From: a virus
DNA: 64,000 nucleotides
Virus record (IMG/VR): IMGVR_UViG_3300042314_000343
Coordinates: 1 to 64,000 of that record
Reading direction: 5' to 3' (one strand)
Shown here: one piece after another, positions 51,646 to 61,194 of the stretch
Layout of the letters: the number at the start of each line of letters is the position of its first letter
Numbering within the stretch: the stretch's first letter is position 1
Position numbers and translations under genes: made by a program
Notes under the pieces: model-generated
What the model was told of the DNA's origin: nothing
The model's input: the letters and a program-made list of their open reading frames with translations, nothing else
The model's database searches: none

Positions 51646-52703
51646 AAGTAGCCGTATATACAATAGCACTAAATGAGCGTCAATTTGTACAAAAGTGGTA
51701 CGACAGTGCCAAGGACGCAGACTACCTTCTCATAGCCGACACAGGCTCCTCTGACGGCACAAAAGAGCTTGCAGAGTCTTTAGGTATACACGTTATTGAT
51801 GTATCCGTAAAACCGTGGAGATTTGATGATGCAAGGAATGCATCGCTAGCAGCATTGCCATCAGACATTGATTACTGCATAGCTTTAGATATGGACGAAG
51901 AGCTACAGCCAGGATGGAAAGAGTCTCTAGAAAAGGCATACGAGTCTGGTTGGAGTAGGCCAAGATACAACTACACCTGGTCTTGGAACCAGGACGGTAC
52001 TCCAGGACTACAGTATGGTGGAGACAAGATTCACACTAGAAAGAATTACCGCTGGAAGTTTCCTGTGCACGAAGTCCTGACGGTTTATGGACAGGAAGAG
52101 ACTCAGGGTTGGATAGATCTAGAGATTCACCATCACCCAGACAGCTCTAAGCCTAGAAGCCAATACTTGCCATTGCTAAAAATGTCGGTACAAGAAGATC
52201 CTTACAACGATAGAAACGCTCACTACTATGCCAGAGAGCTATACTTTTATTCAATGTTCTCCCAAGCAGCAGATGAGTTTAGAAGACACCTTGCTCTACC
52301 TGGTGCAACCTGGAAGCCAGAGAGGGCAGCCTCAATGAGATACCTTGCTAAGTGCGAGCCATTAAATGCTGAGCACTGGCTAAAGCTTGCGATAAATGAA
52401 GCACCAGATAGAAGAGAAGCATACGTAGAGTTGGCAACCCTCTACTACAAAGACAAGAAGTGGGAGCTTTGCAAACAGGCTGCAGAGTCCGCTATTCTCA
52501 TAACAGAGAAGCCTTTAGAGTATCTAGTAGAAGGATTTGCTTGGGGTTCAACGCCATATGAGCTTGCTGCCTATGCTGCCTATAACCTGGGGGAATTCCA
52601 GAGGGCGTACGACTTATCAGAGATGGCATATAAAACTAATCCAAATGACGAAAGGCTCAAGAAAGAGCTAGACGCATACGCACTAAAACTAACAGCAATC
52701 TAA
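51642..52703 (+). CDS. GT2 glycosyltransferase with helical repeat C-terminus
   Basis: 353 residues. YTIALNERQFVQKW, ADTGSSDGT and ALDMDEEL are the GT-A nucleotide-sugar and metal motifs of GT2. From about 200 onward the sequence is helical repeats of the TPR kind (RHLALPGATWKPERAASMRYLAKCE). It is the third glycosyltransferase of the window, directly after the methylase (ATGA overlap). Confidence 0.85.
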   Translation: MKVAVYTIALNERQFVQKWYDSAKDADYLLIADTGSSDGTKELAESLGIHVIDVSVKPWRFDDARNASLAALPSDIDYCIALDMDEELQPGWKESLEKAYESGWSRPRYNYTWSWNQDGTPGLQYGGDKIHTRKNYRWKFPVHEVLTVYGQEETQGWIDLEIHHHPDSSKPRSQYLPLLKMSVQEDPYNDRNAHYYARELYFYSMFSQAADEFRRHLALPGATWKPERAASMRYLAKCEPLNAEHWLKLAINEAPDRREAYVELATLYYKDKKWELCKQAAESAILITEKPLEYLVEGFAWGSTPYELAAYAAYNLGEFQRAYDLSEMAYKTNPNDERLKKELDAYALKLTAI

Positions 52704-52736
52704 ACACTCTGTGTGGTAAACTATAGGAGGTGAACA

Positions 52737-55700
52737 ATGTCTAGACCTTCTAATTTATACGCCGAGAAAATATTCTCCGAGCACCCAGTCGCTATGTGGG
52801 CTTTAGACGAGCAGGCTGATTATGTATCAATTATAGATGAAGACTTCAGGCTACTATCTGACTCGTCTAATTGGACGATAACTAATGGCACAATGGAAGA
52901 TACCGTTTCTGGGCCACTACAATCACCTTTCCCAGATAGCCATACATGTTTGTCTACAACAGATCACGAAGATGACAGTATCACAATCCTTAGCGACTTT
53001 GTCCCCAACATCTTTTCTGTTTCTGGAGGAATATTAAGCTTTGACGACCTAAACAAAGATCTTGGCACATTGTGCATCGGAATGTACGTATACTCACAGT
53101 CTGAAAATACTACGGGGTATGAGATAGGCTACTCCTATTTTGACTCAGTTTCTGCAGAAAGCGTAGAGGTAACCAAAAGCTTTGATATTGAAACTTATGG
53201 CAAATGGCTGCACATATCTGCAACATTTCCAATCTTAGATCAAGATGTTTCATTCAAGCTATTGTTTAGGTCAAAGTTCAAGCAGTCTATAGTGACACCA
53301 ACCCCACATACCGTTCTTTACAATGGCCTTACTTTGGGGCAGTGGTCAGAAGAATTTTGTTCAACATCCTTGGGCTCAGATGTAATTGACATCCCAGAAG
53401 AAATAGGTTTTTTGCCAGAAGGGTACAAGGCAATAGAGGCAAGGTCCTATTCTAGAGAAGACATCCCAGGATATTACCTAGTTAGCGGATCCTCTATCTA
53501 TGCCAAGAATTCTGGTATTCCGTTAGTGTATGGTGCTGAAAACTCAACTGTTATTTACGAAAATCTGAATGAGACAGAGGCTCCATCACTTATAGTCCCA
53601 GGACTTGGGTTCCTTAATGGTAATGGCAGATACCAGACAATGACTGCAGAGATGTGGCTCAACATAAACTCCTCAACATTTGAGCTAAAAAGAATTTTCG
53701 GACCAGTGTTTTCAACAGATGGCCTTTATGTAGACGGTGCATTCTTAGGGCTAAAGATTGGAAACAGCTATAGTTCTCACTACGTTGGTGAGTGGGCAAG
53801 ACCAATGCTAGTGCATATCAGATATTCAGAATCCGCAGCCAGCCTGCTGATAAATGGAGAGGAAGTTATAAACCTAGTTTTTGACCAGTCAACCATAAAC
53901 TTTCCAGACCCAGAGGTAGAAGGCGTAAGCACCGACTGGCTTGGCTTTTATGCTCATGAGCACATCTCACCAATCCTTGTAGACTGCGTTGCAATATATG
54001 GATACAAAGTTCCACCAGTTGTCGCAAAAAGAAGATTTGTTTACGGTCAGGGCGTAGAGTTTCCAGAGAATATCAACAACGCCTATAGCGGAACAACTAC
54101 ATTCTTTGACTATTCATTCTCTAAGTATTCAAATAACTACTCTTATCCAGGAGCTGGCTCTTGGACACAGGGGGTATACAACAACCTTGATCTACAGAAG
54201 AATTACCTTGCAACAAAGAGCTACGAAAAGCCACAGCTAATTTTTGACACTTTCGGAAGAGATATTTATCAAGAATGGAAGCAGGATAGTCTAGAGGTAA
54301 CGCAGGAAACCTCGCCATTCTTTTCCCTAAAACCAAACAGCAATTGGAATGGACTGAACGGATACATATACTTTGACAAGTATCAGATGATTGATGAGCC
54401 AGTAGCAGCTTTTTATGGTATTTTTAAAGTTTCGCAACTTACTAGCTCAGAGCAAGTCCTATTTAGAATAGACGACAAGCTCCAGGATAGGTACTTTGAG
54501 ATAGTTCTTGTTAATAATATAATTAAGTATAACTTTAAGGATAGCAACGCCAGCATCGAAACCCTGTACCAAACTGAAAGTGTTATTCCTGGAGAGCAGT
54601 TCACTATAGGAATTTCTGTAAAAGATTTTGTTAGCTATTTCGAAGGTAACATGAGGCCATTCTTTGGAAATCCTAGCCAGCTTTCGATGAGCGTGGGGGG
54701 CAGATCAGAGCTATCCTCAACATTTTCTGGAAAGATATACTCCATATCTATCCTTAATGCCCAGAGCCTTCTGACCGTTCCATATATGTTTTCTGCTCGT
54801 GGAATACCAGTCGACTACGAGTACGGCTTTGACGAATACGACTCCTTTGTACTCTATGATGCTGGAGACGAATACTTTGGAAATGATGGTTCATATTGGC
54901 AGCACATTCTTGACGGTGGTACCCCAACATCATTTATCACCGCCAGAGCACTTGGACATACTGGAACTTATACGCTAAGAGCCAAAGAGGTTTTTGACAA
55001 CTTTGATCTGTGCGTATCTACAAGCTCTACCTGGGAAGACTATCTTCCCCTTAGCTATTTTGCAAGGTACGTCACTAACGAAAAAGGCAAGAGCTACTAC
55101 GACCTTGACTTTATTCAGTTCAACATAGACTATCCTGCACCAAATAAATTTTCTAAGATAGACACTCAGGGCGGTCAGTGGACTTACGGCGACCTATATG
55201 AAGAATACTCGTTGCCAACAAAGAAGACATACGAAGTTTTGTCAAACCAGCTATTCACTGGGTACGACAACTATGCCGATCTAGCACAGAGGTCATCATT
55301 TGAGTATGTATACGATACCGCAGAAGCAATGGTAAAAACATACGTAATGTTTTCCTACACCTCATCACTTAAAGGAACCCTGTCTGGAAAATACTCAAAC
55401 ACTGTTAGTCTGCCAAAGAGTGGTATTGTCGTGCCAGGCGATGACTGGCTGACCACCAGGTACGAGGTTGTAGACAACTCTATCATCTATCCACCAGCTG
55501 GGGTAAACGTTAATCAGATAGTTATGACAACTCAGGTAGAGATTGTTAATCCAGACACAGAGACATACCCAATAGCAATTAGATCTATTCAGTATTCTCC
55601 ACAGTCTTTAGAGAAATCTTCCCCAACTGCAATTGGTACAAGATTTGGAATTGATGTTGCTCCATACACACAGAATGGCTTTTACGTAGATTATGCTGCA

Positions 55701-56510
55701 AACAATCCGTTTAGCGTTTACAAGGGCAGCACCCCATATCTCTATAACACTAGATACAGCGGAGTGCAGCCAAGAGGTGTGTTCAGCCCTCTGACTAATC
55801 GTGGAGTTTCTATCCCAGTTAATCCAGAAAAGACGAGAAACTACGAAATCATTGCGATGCAAATATCGCTAAGATTTGACGAAGACTTCTTCCCAATTTC
55901 ACCAATTCAAATCTTTGAGGTACAGGGCAGAAGAGACCACATAAAGTTCTTCCTTGTATCAACCAGTCCAAATGGAAAACGTGCAAAGATATACGCTGTA
56001 AACGCAAAGACTGGTCAGCTAGATGCTAATGTTGGACTTTACATAAATGGCAAAATATCTAAGGACGCCACTCTAACAGTAAAGGAGTGGGCAACTCTAG
56101 GAGTTAGCTTCTCTAAGATCCTAGACGTTTCTCTGACGGCAGGCTCCATTAGGATCAACGGTCCAATTCTTGCAAACAACATTTCATACTATCAGTCAAC
56201 AAGTCTTGAAGAGCGTCAGGACACCCAAGAAAGAGACTGGGAAGATGTTTTGCAAAATGGTACGATAGAGCTAGAGTGGGATTTCTGGGACTCGTTCATT
56301 TGGAATGACGTCCTAGTTCTGACATCAACATCACTTTTTGGTGTATCTCCAGTAGAAATATACAAGGCATTTACAGGAACAAACAGGATTGTGGTAGACG
56401 ATTATTCTGCAACAGCTCAGGGGCAGCCAGATAAATTGGTGTTTAAGGATTACCAGTACTCCGTGTATTCCGACATATCATGGTTTAGCACTACTAGGTC
56501 AGCCCTATAA
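52737..56510 (+). CDS. Giant minor tail protein
   Basis: 1257 residues, the largest gene here, with AGGAGGTG before ATG. Starts SNLYAEKIFSEHPVAMWALDEQ, then beta-sandwich segments resembling LamG/ConA-like domains (for example YVDGAFLGLKIGNSYS, SASLLINGEEVINLV, and again about 590-680). WQHILDGGTPTSF links it to other fibre genes. Probably the central fibre or baseplate hub of the tail tip, contacting host glycans. Confidence 0.78.
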   Translation: MSRPSNLYAEKIFSEHPVAMWALDEQADYVSIIDEDFRLLSDSSNWTITNGTMEDTVSGPLQSPFPDSHTCLSTTDHEDDSITILSDFVPNIFSVSGGILSFDDLNKDLGTLCIGMYVYSQSENTTGYEIGYSYFDSVSAESVEVTKSFDIETYGKWLHISATFPILDQDVSFKLLFRSKFKQSIVTPTPHTVLYNGLTLGQWSEEFCSTSLGSDVIDIPEEIGFLPEGYKAIEARSYSREDIPGYYLVSGSSIYAKNSGIPLVYGAENSTVIYENLNETEAPSLIVPGLGFLNGNGRYQTMTAEMWLNINSSTFELKRIFGPVFSTDGLYVDGAFLGLKIGNSYSSHYVGEWARPMLVHIRYSESAASLLINGEEVINLVFDQSTINFPDPEVEGVSTDWLGFYAHEHISPILVDCVAIYGYKVPPVVAKRRFVYGQGVEFPENINNAYSGTTTFFDYSFSKYSNNYSYPGAGSWTQGVYNNLDLQKNYLATKSYEKPQLIFDTFGRDIYQEWKQDSLEVTQETSPFFSLKPNSNWNGLNGYIYFDKYQMIDEPVAAFYGIFKVSQLTSSEQVLFRIDDKLQDRYFEIVLVNNIIKYNFKDSNASIETLYQTESVIPGEQFTIGISVKDFVSYFEGNMRPFFGNPSQLSMSVGGRSELSSTFSGKIYSISILNAQSLLTVPYMFSARGIPVDYEYGFDEYDSFVLYDAGDEYFGNDGSYWQHILDGGTPTSFITARALGHTGTYTLRAKEVFDNFDLCVSTSSTWEDYLPLSYFARYVTNEKGKSYYDLDFIQFNIDYPAPNKFSKIDTQGGQWTYGDLYEEYSLPTKKTYEVLSNQLFTGYDNYADLAQRSSFEYVYDTAEAMVKTYVMFSYTSSLKGTLSGKYSNTVSLPKSGIVVPGDDWLTTRYEVVDNSIIYPPAGVNVNQIVMTTQVEIVNPDTETYPIAIRSIQYSPQSLEKSSPTAIGTRFGIDVAPYTQNGFYVDYAANNPFSVYKGSTPYLYNTRYSGVQPRGVFSPLTNRGVSIPVNPEKTRNYEIIAMQISLRFDEDFFPISPIQIFEVQGRRDHIKFFLVSTSPNGKRAKIYAVNAKTGQLDANVGLYINGKISKDATLTVKEWATLGVSFSKILDVSLTAGSIRINGPILANNISYYQSTSLEERQDTQERDWEDVLQNGTIELEWDFWDSFIWNDVLVLTSTSLFGVSPVEIYKAFTGTNRIVVDDYSATAQGQPDKLVFKDYQYSVYSDISWFSTTRSAL

Positions 56511-56512
56511 TA

Positions 56513-56521
56513 TGGTATACT
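56513..56521 (+). promoter_or_regulatory. Extended -10 promoter, leaderless for 56529
   Basis: TGGTATACT with 7 bases to ATG. Confidence 0.55.
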
Positions 56522-56528
56522 GTTGGTT

Positions 56529-56906
56529 ATGAAACCACAAAAACCACGCATGCCTGGTCAAATAGGCGACACAAAGATAAGAGTTATCGAAGAAAACTTT
56601 TCAAATTTTGGAACTTACGTTTGGGTTAAGCCAAATGGAAAGCCATTCATGGATTCCGACAAGAATGTTTTGTCCATTGAAGGCATGAGGGATGACAAGT
56701 CAAAGATTAGAGAGCTTGCAGACGCTGCAAAGTACTGGGGACAGCCAGATGGTCGTGCCGTATTCTACCCAAACATGAAGAAGATCTCCGATGAAGAGCA
56801 CTCCGAGCAGGTAGACAGAATGAGCCAGGGATTAATTCCAAGCCTGAATGACCTTGGTGCTGTCATGGCAGCAAAGAAAACACTAGAACTTTATGGAGAT
56901 GAGTAG
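56529..56906 (+). CDS. Head-region protein, unknown
   Basis: 125 residues. GTYVWVKPNGKPFMDSDKNVLSIEGMRDD then RELADAAKYWGQPDGRAVFYPN. Position before the portal suggests a role in packaging or assembly. Not recognised. Confidence 0.6.
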   Translation: MKPQKPRMPGQIGDTKIRVIEENFSNFGTYVWVKPNGKPFMDSDKNVLSIEGMRDDKSKIRELADAAKYWGQPDGRAVFYPNMKKISDEEHSEQVDRMSQGLIPSLNDLGAVMAAKKTLELYGDE

Positions 56907-56907
56907 T

Positions 56908-58551
56908 ATGTCAGAAGAATACATTAGAGAAATTAGCCTAGACAGCGTACAAGAAAACCAGGACCAATTTAAGGATCACGACCCGTTTACAAAATCCTGG
57001 AATAGCCTAAAAGATTTCTCTGGAATTGAAAAGAACTTTAAGCGTCGCACAGACAGAATTGAGAAGGCAAATAACGACTCTCTAGTAGACTCAACTCTAC
57101 AGTACAACAATGTAAACGTAATGTCGCTTGAGTACCAGGACAGTGCCCTAGCAATTAATTCTGGAAAAGACGGGGCATACTCAAAAGAGATTAACCCTGG
57201 CAAGGTATATCGCAACGGATATGGACTATTTGACGTAATCACTCCACCATGGAACCTATATGAGCTAGCTAACTACTACGACACATCGTTCGCTAATCAC
57301 GCTGCTATTGATGCTAAGGTAGAGAACATCGTTGGCCTAGGGTATGATCTCCAGGCAACAGAGAGAGTTCTCATGGCACTTGAGGCATCTGATAATGATA
57401 GTGCAGTAGATAAGGCAAGAAAAAGAGTTGAAAGAGCCAAGGTAGAGGTTAAGGAATGGTTTGAGTCTTTAAATATGGACGAGTCTATGACATCTACTTT
57501 CATGAAGGTGTGGACCGACTACGAGTCTACTGGGAATGGATACTTGGAAATCGGAAGAACAGTTGCTGGCGAGATTGGCTACGTCGGTCACATTCCAGCA
57601 ACCACCATGAGGGCACGTCGACTACGTGACGGCTACGTTCAGATTATTGGAAACAAGGTTGTGTACTTCCGCAACTTTGGTGCAAGAAATGTAAATCCAA
57701 TTACAGACGACCCTAGACCAAACGAGATTATTCACATTAAGCAGTACTCTCCGCTAAACTCCTTCTACGGAGTTCCAGACATTCTTTCCGCAGTTGGTGC
57801 CTTGCAGGGCGACGCCCTGGCTTCACAGTATAATATTGATTACTTTACCAATAAGGGTGTTCCAAGATATATTGTTACCCTAAAGGGTGCAAAGCTATCT
57901 GAGGATGCAGAAGATAAGATGTTTAGATTCCTGCAGACAAGCCTAAAGGGGCAAAATCACAGGACACTATACATTCCTCTACCAGGAGACTCTGACACAA
58001 ACAAGGTAGAGTTCAAGATGGAAGCGGTGGAGACTGGAACTCAGGAGGCATCGTTTAACGAGTACCGCATTCGTAATCGTGATGACATCTTGGTGGCACA
58101 CCAGGTACCACTTTCAAAGATTGGTGGTGGAGATTCTGCTGCAATCGCTGCAGCACTTGCACAGGACCGTACCTTCAAGGAGCAGGTGGCTAGACCAGCA
58201 CAAAGAAACTTTGAAAAGGTTATTAACAAGATCATTAAGGAAAAGACTGATATTGTAGAGCTAAAGTTTAAAGAACTTACCCTAACAGATGAAATTGCTC
58301 AGTCTCAGATCATTGAACGCTATGTTCGAAACCAGGTAATGACTAGGAACGAAGCAAGAGAAGCACTAAACCTACCACAGCTAGAAGAGGCAGACAGCTT
58401 TCTTGAGATGACTGCAAGGTCAGCTGCAGACGCAAGTGCTAATACTAGACAGACTCGTGAGCGAGATTCAGAGAGAAGTTCAAACTCCTCAGATAGCTCG
58501 GCTACAGTTGCTGGAAGAAACCCACAAGGTGAAGGTCGCTCAGTTCAATAA
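56908..58551 (+). CDS. Portal protein, PBSX/SPP1-like
   Basis: 547 residues from ATG 56908 (GGAG about 10 bases upstream; in-frame ATGs at 56893 and 56899 are alternatives). ALQGDALASQYNIDYFTNKGVPRYI and EYRIRNRDDILVAHQVPLSKIG, with KEKTDIVELKFKEL after, fit phage portals of the PBSX family. The portal forms the dodecameric ring for DNA entry. Ser/Asn/Arg-rich C-terminal tail. Confidence 0.85.
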   Translation: MSEEYIREISLDSVQENQDQFKDHDPFTKSWNSLKDFSGIEKNFKRRTDRIEKANNDSLVDSTLQYNNVNVMSLEYQDSALAINSGKDGAYSKEINPGKVYRNGYGLFDVITPPWNLYELANYYDTSFANHAAIDAKVENIVGLGYDLQATERVLMALEASDNDSAVDKARKRVERAKVEVKEWFESLNMDESMTSTFMKVWTDYESTGNGYLEIGRTVAGEIGYVGHIPATTMRARRLRDGYVQIIGNKVVYFRNFGARNVNPITDDPRPNEIIHIKQYSPLNSFYGVPDILSAVGALQGDALASQYNIDYFTNKGVPRYIVTLKGAKLSEDAEDKMFRFLQTSLKGQNHRTLYIPLPGDSDTNKVEFKMEAVETGTQEASFNEYRIRNRDDILVAHQVPLSKIGGGDSAAIAAALAQDRTFKEQVARPAQRNFEKVINKIIKEKTDIVELKFKELTLTDEIAQSQIIERYVRNQVMTRNEAREALNLPQLEEADSFLEMTARSAADASANTRQTRERDSERSSNSSDSSATVAGRNPQGEGRSVQ

Positions 58552-58588
58552 TATGTTATAATTATGTAATAATATTGTAAAAGGGAAC

Positions 58589-58594
58589 TATAAT
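58589..58594 (+). promoter_or_regulatory. -10 promoter, leaderless for 58602
   Basis: TATAAT with 7 bases to ATG. AAGGGAAC lies upstream of it; a further TGTTATAAT at about 58555 may also act. Confidence 0.5.
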
Positions 58595-58601
58595 TAAAGT
58601 T

Positions 58602-59942
58602 ATGACTATTTCAAAAGTTCAGTGGGACACCGAGGGTGAGAATGTTCGCCTCTCTATGCCGTTTAGCAAGGTAGACAAGGAGCGAAGAATCGTCTCTGGT
58701 TTTGCTACCCTAGATAACGTTGATCGTCAAAAAGATATTGTAACTGCAGAAGCCTCTGTAAAGGCATTCTCAAAGTTCCGTGGCAACATCCGTGAGATGC
58801 ACCAGCCACTAGCCGTTGGGAAAATGGTATCGTTCAGAGAGGACAAATACTTTGACCCAGAGACAAAGAAGTTCTATTCTGGTGTCTATGTTTCTGCATA
58901 TGTTTCAAAGGGTGCACAGGATACTTGGGAAAAGGTCCTGGATGGCACCCTTTCTGGCTTCTCTATCGGTGGCCGTATGAACAAGTACGACGACGCTTAT
59001 GACGACACCACCAACTCACCAATTAGAATTATTAAGGAGTACGACCTGATGGAGCTATCCTTGGTTGACACTCCAGCAAACCAGTTTGCAAACATCCTGT
59101 CTGTTCAAAAGGTGGACGGTATTGACGTAGTAAAGGGTGACTCCCTAAACGTTGAGATTGAGAATGTATTCTGGGATCCAGAGTCTGGCGTAGTAAAGAT
59201 TTCTGAGAATGACACAGAGGTTAGCCCAACAACTGGCAACCCAATGCAAAATATAGGTTTCGTTGAAAAGAATGATAACGAAAAAACAAACATGATAAAG
59301 TTCTTAGTTGATAGTGCTAAAGGCATTAATACATCTAAGATTAACAAGGAGGTAAGTCCTATGACTGACACAACAAATGAGGTAGTTGAGACTCCTGCTC
59401 AAGAAGCAGTCGTTGAAGAAACTACAGTTGAAGAATCACAGGTCGCTCCAGAGGCAGATGCCCCAGTAGAAGAAGCAGCAGATGCAGCAGTTGAGGTAAC
59501 AGAAGTTACTGATGCTGACGCCGAAGAAGTTCTTGTAACCGAAGTAGCAGAAGAGTCAGAAGGCTCAGAAGAAAACCAGGTGACAGAAGAGTCGGATGCT
59601 GTGACTGAGGATGTATCTAAGTCAGACGAGGCTCTTGAGACTGCTGTTGCAGACATCAAGGACACCGTTACAAAAGCCTTTAGCGACCTAACTGCAGTTG
59701 TTCAGGCACAAGCCGAACAAATTGCAGAGCTACACAAGTCACTTGCCGCAGTAAAGAATGAGGTAACTGCAAGCAAGGACGTGTTTAATGAGTTTGGAAA
59801 GAGAGTGGATGCCGTAGAGGCCGACACAGCTTTCCGCAAGTCTGGCGATCTTGGCGAGATCGTACAGGAAACTGAACCAGAACAGGTTCAGAAATCCCTA
59901 TGGGGCGGACGTTTCCTCAAAACTGCCGATCTATTTAGATAA
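58602..59942 (+). CDS. Prohead protease with C-terminal scaffold region
   Basis: 446 residues. The first ~185 match S78/XkdF-type prohead proteases: RIVSGFATLDNVDRQKDIV, catalytic-type H67 (REMHQP), and the Ser in LSGFSIGG (118-121). The rest is an acidic, Glu/Val/Thr-rich region (about 255-345) and a coiled-coil end, as in scaffold proteins. An internal start at 59361 would also make the scaffold part alone. Confidence 0.84.
   Translation: MTISKVQWDTEGENVRLSMPFSKVDKERRIVSGFATLDNVDRQKDIVTAEASVKAFSKFRGNIREMHQPLAVGKMVSFREDKYFDPETKKFYSGVYVSAYVSKGAQDTWEKVLDGTLSGFSIGGRMNKYDDAYDDTTNSPIRIIKEYDLMELSLVDTPANQFANILSVQKVDGIDVVKGDSLNVEIENVFWDPESGVVKISENDTEVSPTTGNPMQNIGFVEKNDNEKTNMIKFLVDSAKGINTSKINKEVSPMTDTTNEVVETPAQEAVVEETTVEESQVAPEADAPVEEAADAAVEVTEVTDADAEEVLVTEVAEESEGSEENQVTEESDAVTEDVSKSDEALETAVADIKDTVTKAFSDLTAVVQAQAEQIAELHKSLAAVKNEVTASKDVFNEFGKRVDAVEADTAFRKSGDLGEIVQETEPEQVQKSLWGGRFLKTADLFR
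59361..59942 (+). CDS. Nested scaffold protein (internal in-frame start)
   Basis: 193 residues in the same frame as the protease. AAGGAGGT (59346-59353) lies 7 bases before ATG, stronger than the site of the full-length gene. The product would be only the acidic and coiled-coil region. The same arrangement is known for lambda C/Nu3. Confidence 0.7.
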   Translation: MTDTTNEVVETPAQEAVVEETTVEESQVAPEADAPVEEAADAAVEVTEVTDADAEEVLVTEVAEESEGSEENQVTEESDAVTEDVSKSDEALETAVADIKDTVTKAFSDLTAVVQAQAEQIAELHKSLAAVKNEVTASKDVFNEFGKRVDAVEADTAFRKSGDLGEIVQETEPEQVQKSLWGGRFLKTADLFR

Positions 59943-59967
59943 AAAAATCACTTAGGAGGTGAACAAT

Positions 59968-61104
59968 ATGTCGGAAGATATTAAGAAGAATAACCCTGAT
60001 TCAGCAGGCAACGACTCTGGTCTATACAACGGAGAAGGAGCTTTCGCTTCAGGTTCAGATGCTGGTAACAATGTTCCAGGCAACTACGCAACTGGTGGTG
60101 CCATCGGCAACATTCCAACAGCACTAAACGGACTAACAACTGGTCCAAACGCAATCAACCCTTCTGGTGAGGCAGGTAGCGGTATCCTACGCCCAGAGCA
60201 AGCACGTCGTTTTATTGACTACGTGTGGGATGCCACAGTTCTCGCCAAGGATGGTCGTCGTGTGACCATGCGAGCAAACACCATGGAACTTGAAAAAGTT
60301 AACGTGGGAGAGCGTGTAATCCGTGCAGCTGCACAGGCAAATGGTGACTACACCAATGCTGGTGCATCCTTCACAAAGGTAGAGCTTACAACCAAGAAGA
60401 TTCGTCTAGACTGGGAAGTTTCTGCTGAAGCACTTGAAGACGGTATTGAGGGTGGTGCTCTAGAGGACCACCTAGTACGTCTAATGACAAATGCATTCGC
60501 AAATGACATTGAGGATCTAGCAATCAACGGTACTGGTGACAGTGGCGATGGTGCATTCCTCGGTATTATGGAAGGCTTTGTTAACAAGGTAACCACAAAT
60601 GGAGATGCCCACGAGTCAGTAGTAACAGTTGCTGACAACGCATGGACTCCAGACGTTATGCAGGACATCATCTTGGCTATGCCACGCAAGTACCGTGCAC
60701 TTAAGAACAACCTTAAGTTCTACGCTGGTACTGACGCATTCCAGGGAATCATCAAGCACAACGGTACCCTTGCTGACGCTATTGCAGAGGCATTCACTGG
60801 TGCAGCAGGTACACCTGCTAACCGCCAGGCTTACCTAGACGGTAACGGCCAGACATTCGGTGGTGCTCGCACTACCCGTGTTCTAGGTGTTGACGTGCAG
60901 GAAGTTCCTTACTACCCTGAAGGATATGTCGACTTGACATTCCCTCAGAACCGTATCTGGGGATTCCAGCGTGACATCACTGTAAACCGTGAGTACAAGC
61001 CAAAGAAGGACACCATTGAGTACACCGTATTCGTACGTTTCGGTATTCAGTGGGAGGAAGAGGACGCAGTCGCATTTGCTGATGCAGCAGGTTCGGACAG
61101 CTAA
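59968..61104 (+). CDS. Major capsid protein
   Basis: 378 residues from the ATG 7 bases after AGGAGGT. After a Gly/Asn-rich start, LRPEQARRFIDYVWDATVL, KKIRLDWEVSAEALEDGIEGGALEDHLVRLM and KYRALKNNLKFYAGTDAFQGI match HK97-fold capsids, and VFVRFGIQWEEEDAVAFADAAG near the end is typical. It follows the scaffold/protease gene and is followed by a terminator, suiting high-level expression. Confidence 0.88.
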   Translation: MSEDIKKNNPDSAGNDSGLYNGEGAFASGSDAGNNVPGNYATGGAIGNIPTALNGLTTGPNAINPSGEAGSGILRPEQARRFIDYVWDATVLAKDGRRVTMRANTMELEKVNVGERVIRAAAQANGDYTNAGASFTKVELTTKKIRLDWEVSAEALEDGIEGGALEDHLVRLMTNAFANDIEDLAINGTGDSGDGAFLGIMEGFVNKVTTNGDAHESVVTVADNAWTPDVMQDIILAMPRKYRALKNNLKFYAGTDAFQGIIKHNGTLADAIAEAFTGAAGTPANRQAYLDGNGQTFGGARTTRVLGVDVQEVPYYPEGYVDLTFPQNRIWGFQRDITVNREYKPKKDTIEYTVFVRFGIQWEEEDAVAFADAAGSDS

Positions 61105-61124
61105 TCTAGTTATCCTTTAAGCTG

Positions 61125-61164
61125 GAGGGGCTGGGCATTTTGCCTGGCCCCTCTTTCTTTTTTA
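61125..61164 (+). terminator. Intrinsic terminator after the capsid gene
   Basis: GAGGGGCTGGGCA/TGCCTGGCCCCTC stem (61125-61153; two G-T pairs) followed by TTTCTTTTTTA. Confidence 0.88.
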
Positions 61165-61168
61165 TATC

Positions 61169-61177
61169 TGATATAAT
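61169..61177 (+). promoter_or_regulatory. Extended -10 promoter for the head-tail genes
   Basis: TGATATAAT, then AGGAGG and ATG 61195. Confidence 0.62.
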
Positions 61178-61194
61178 TAACTTAGGAGGTCATT

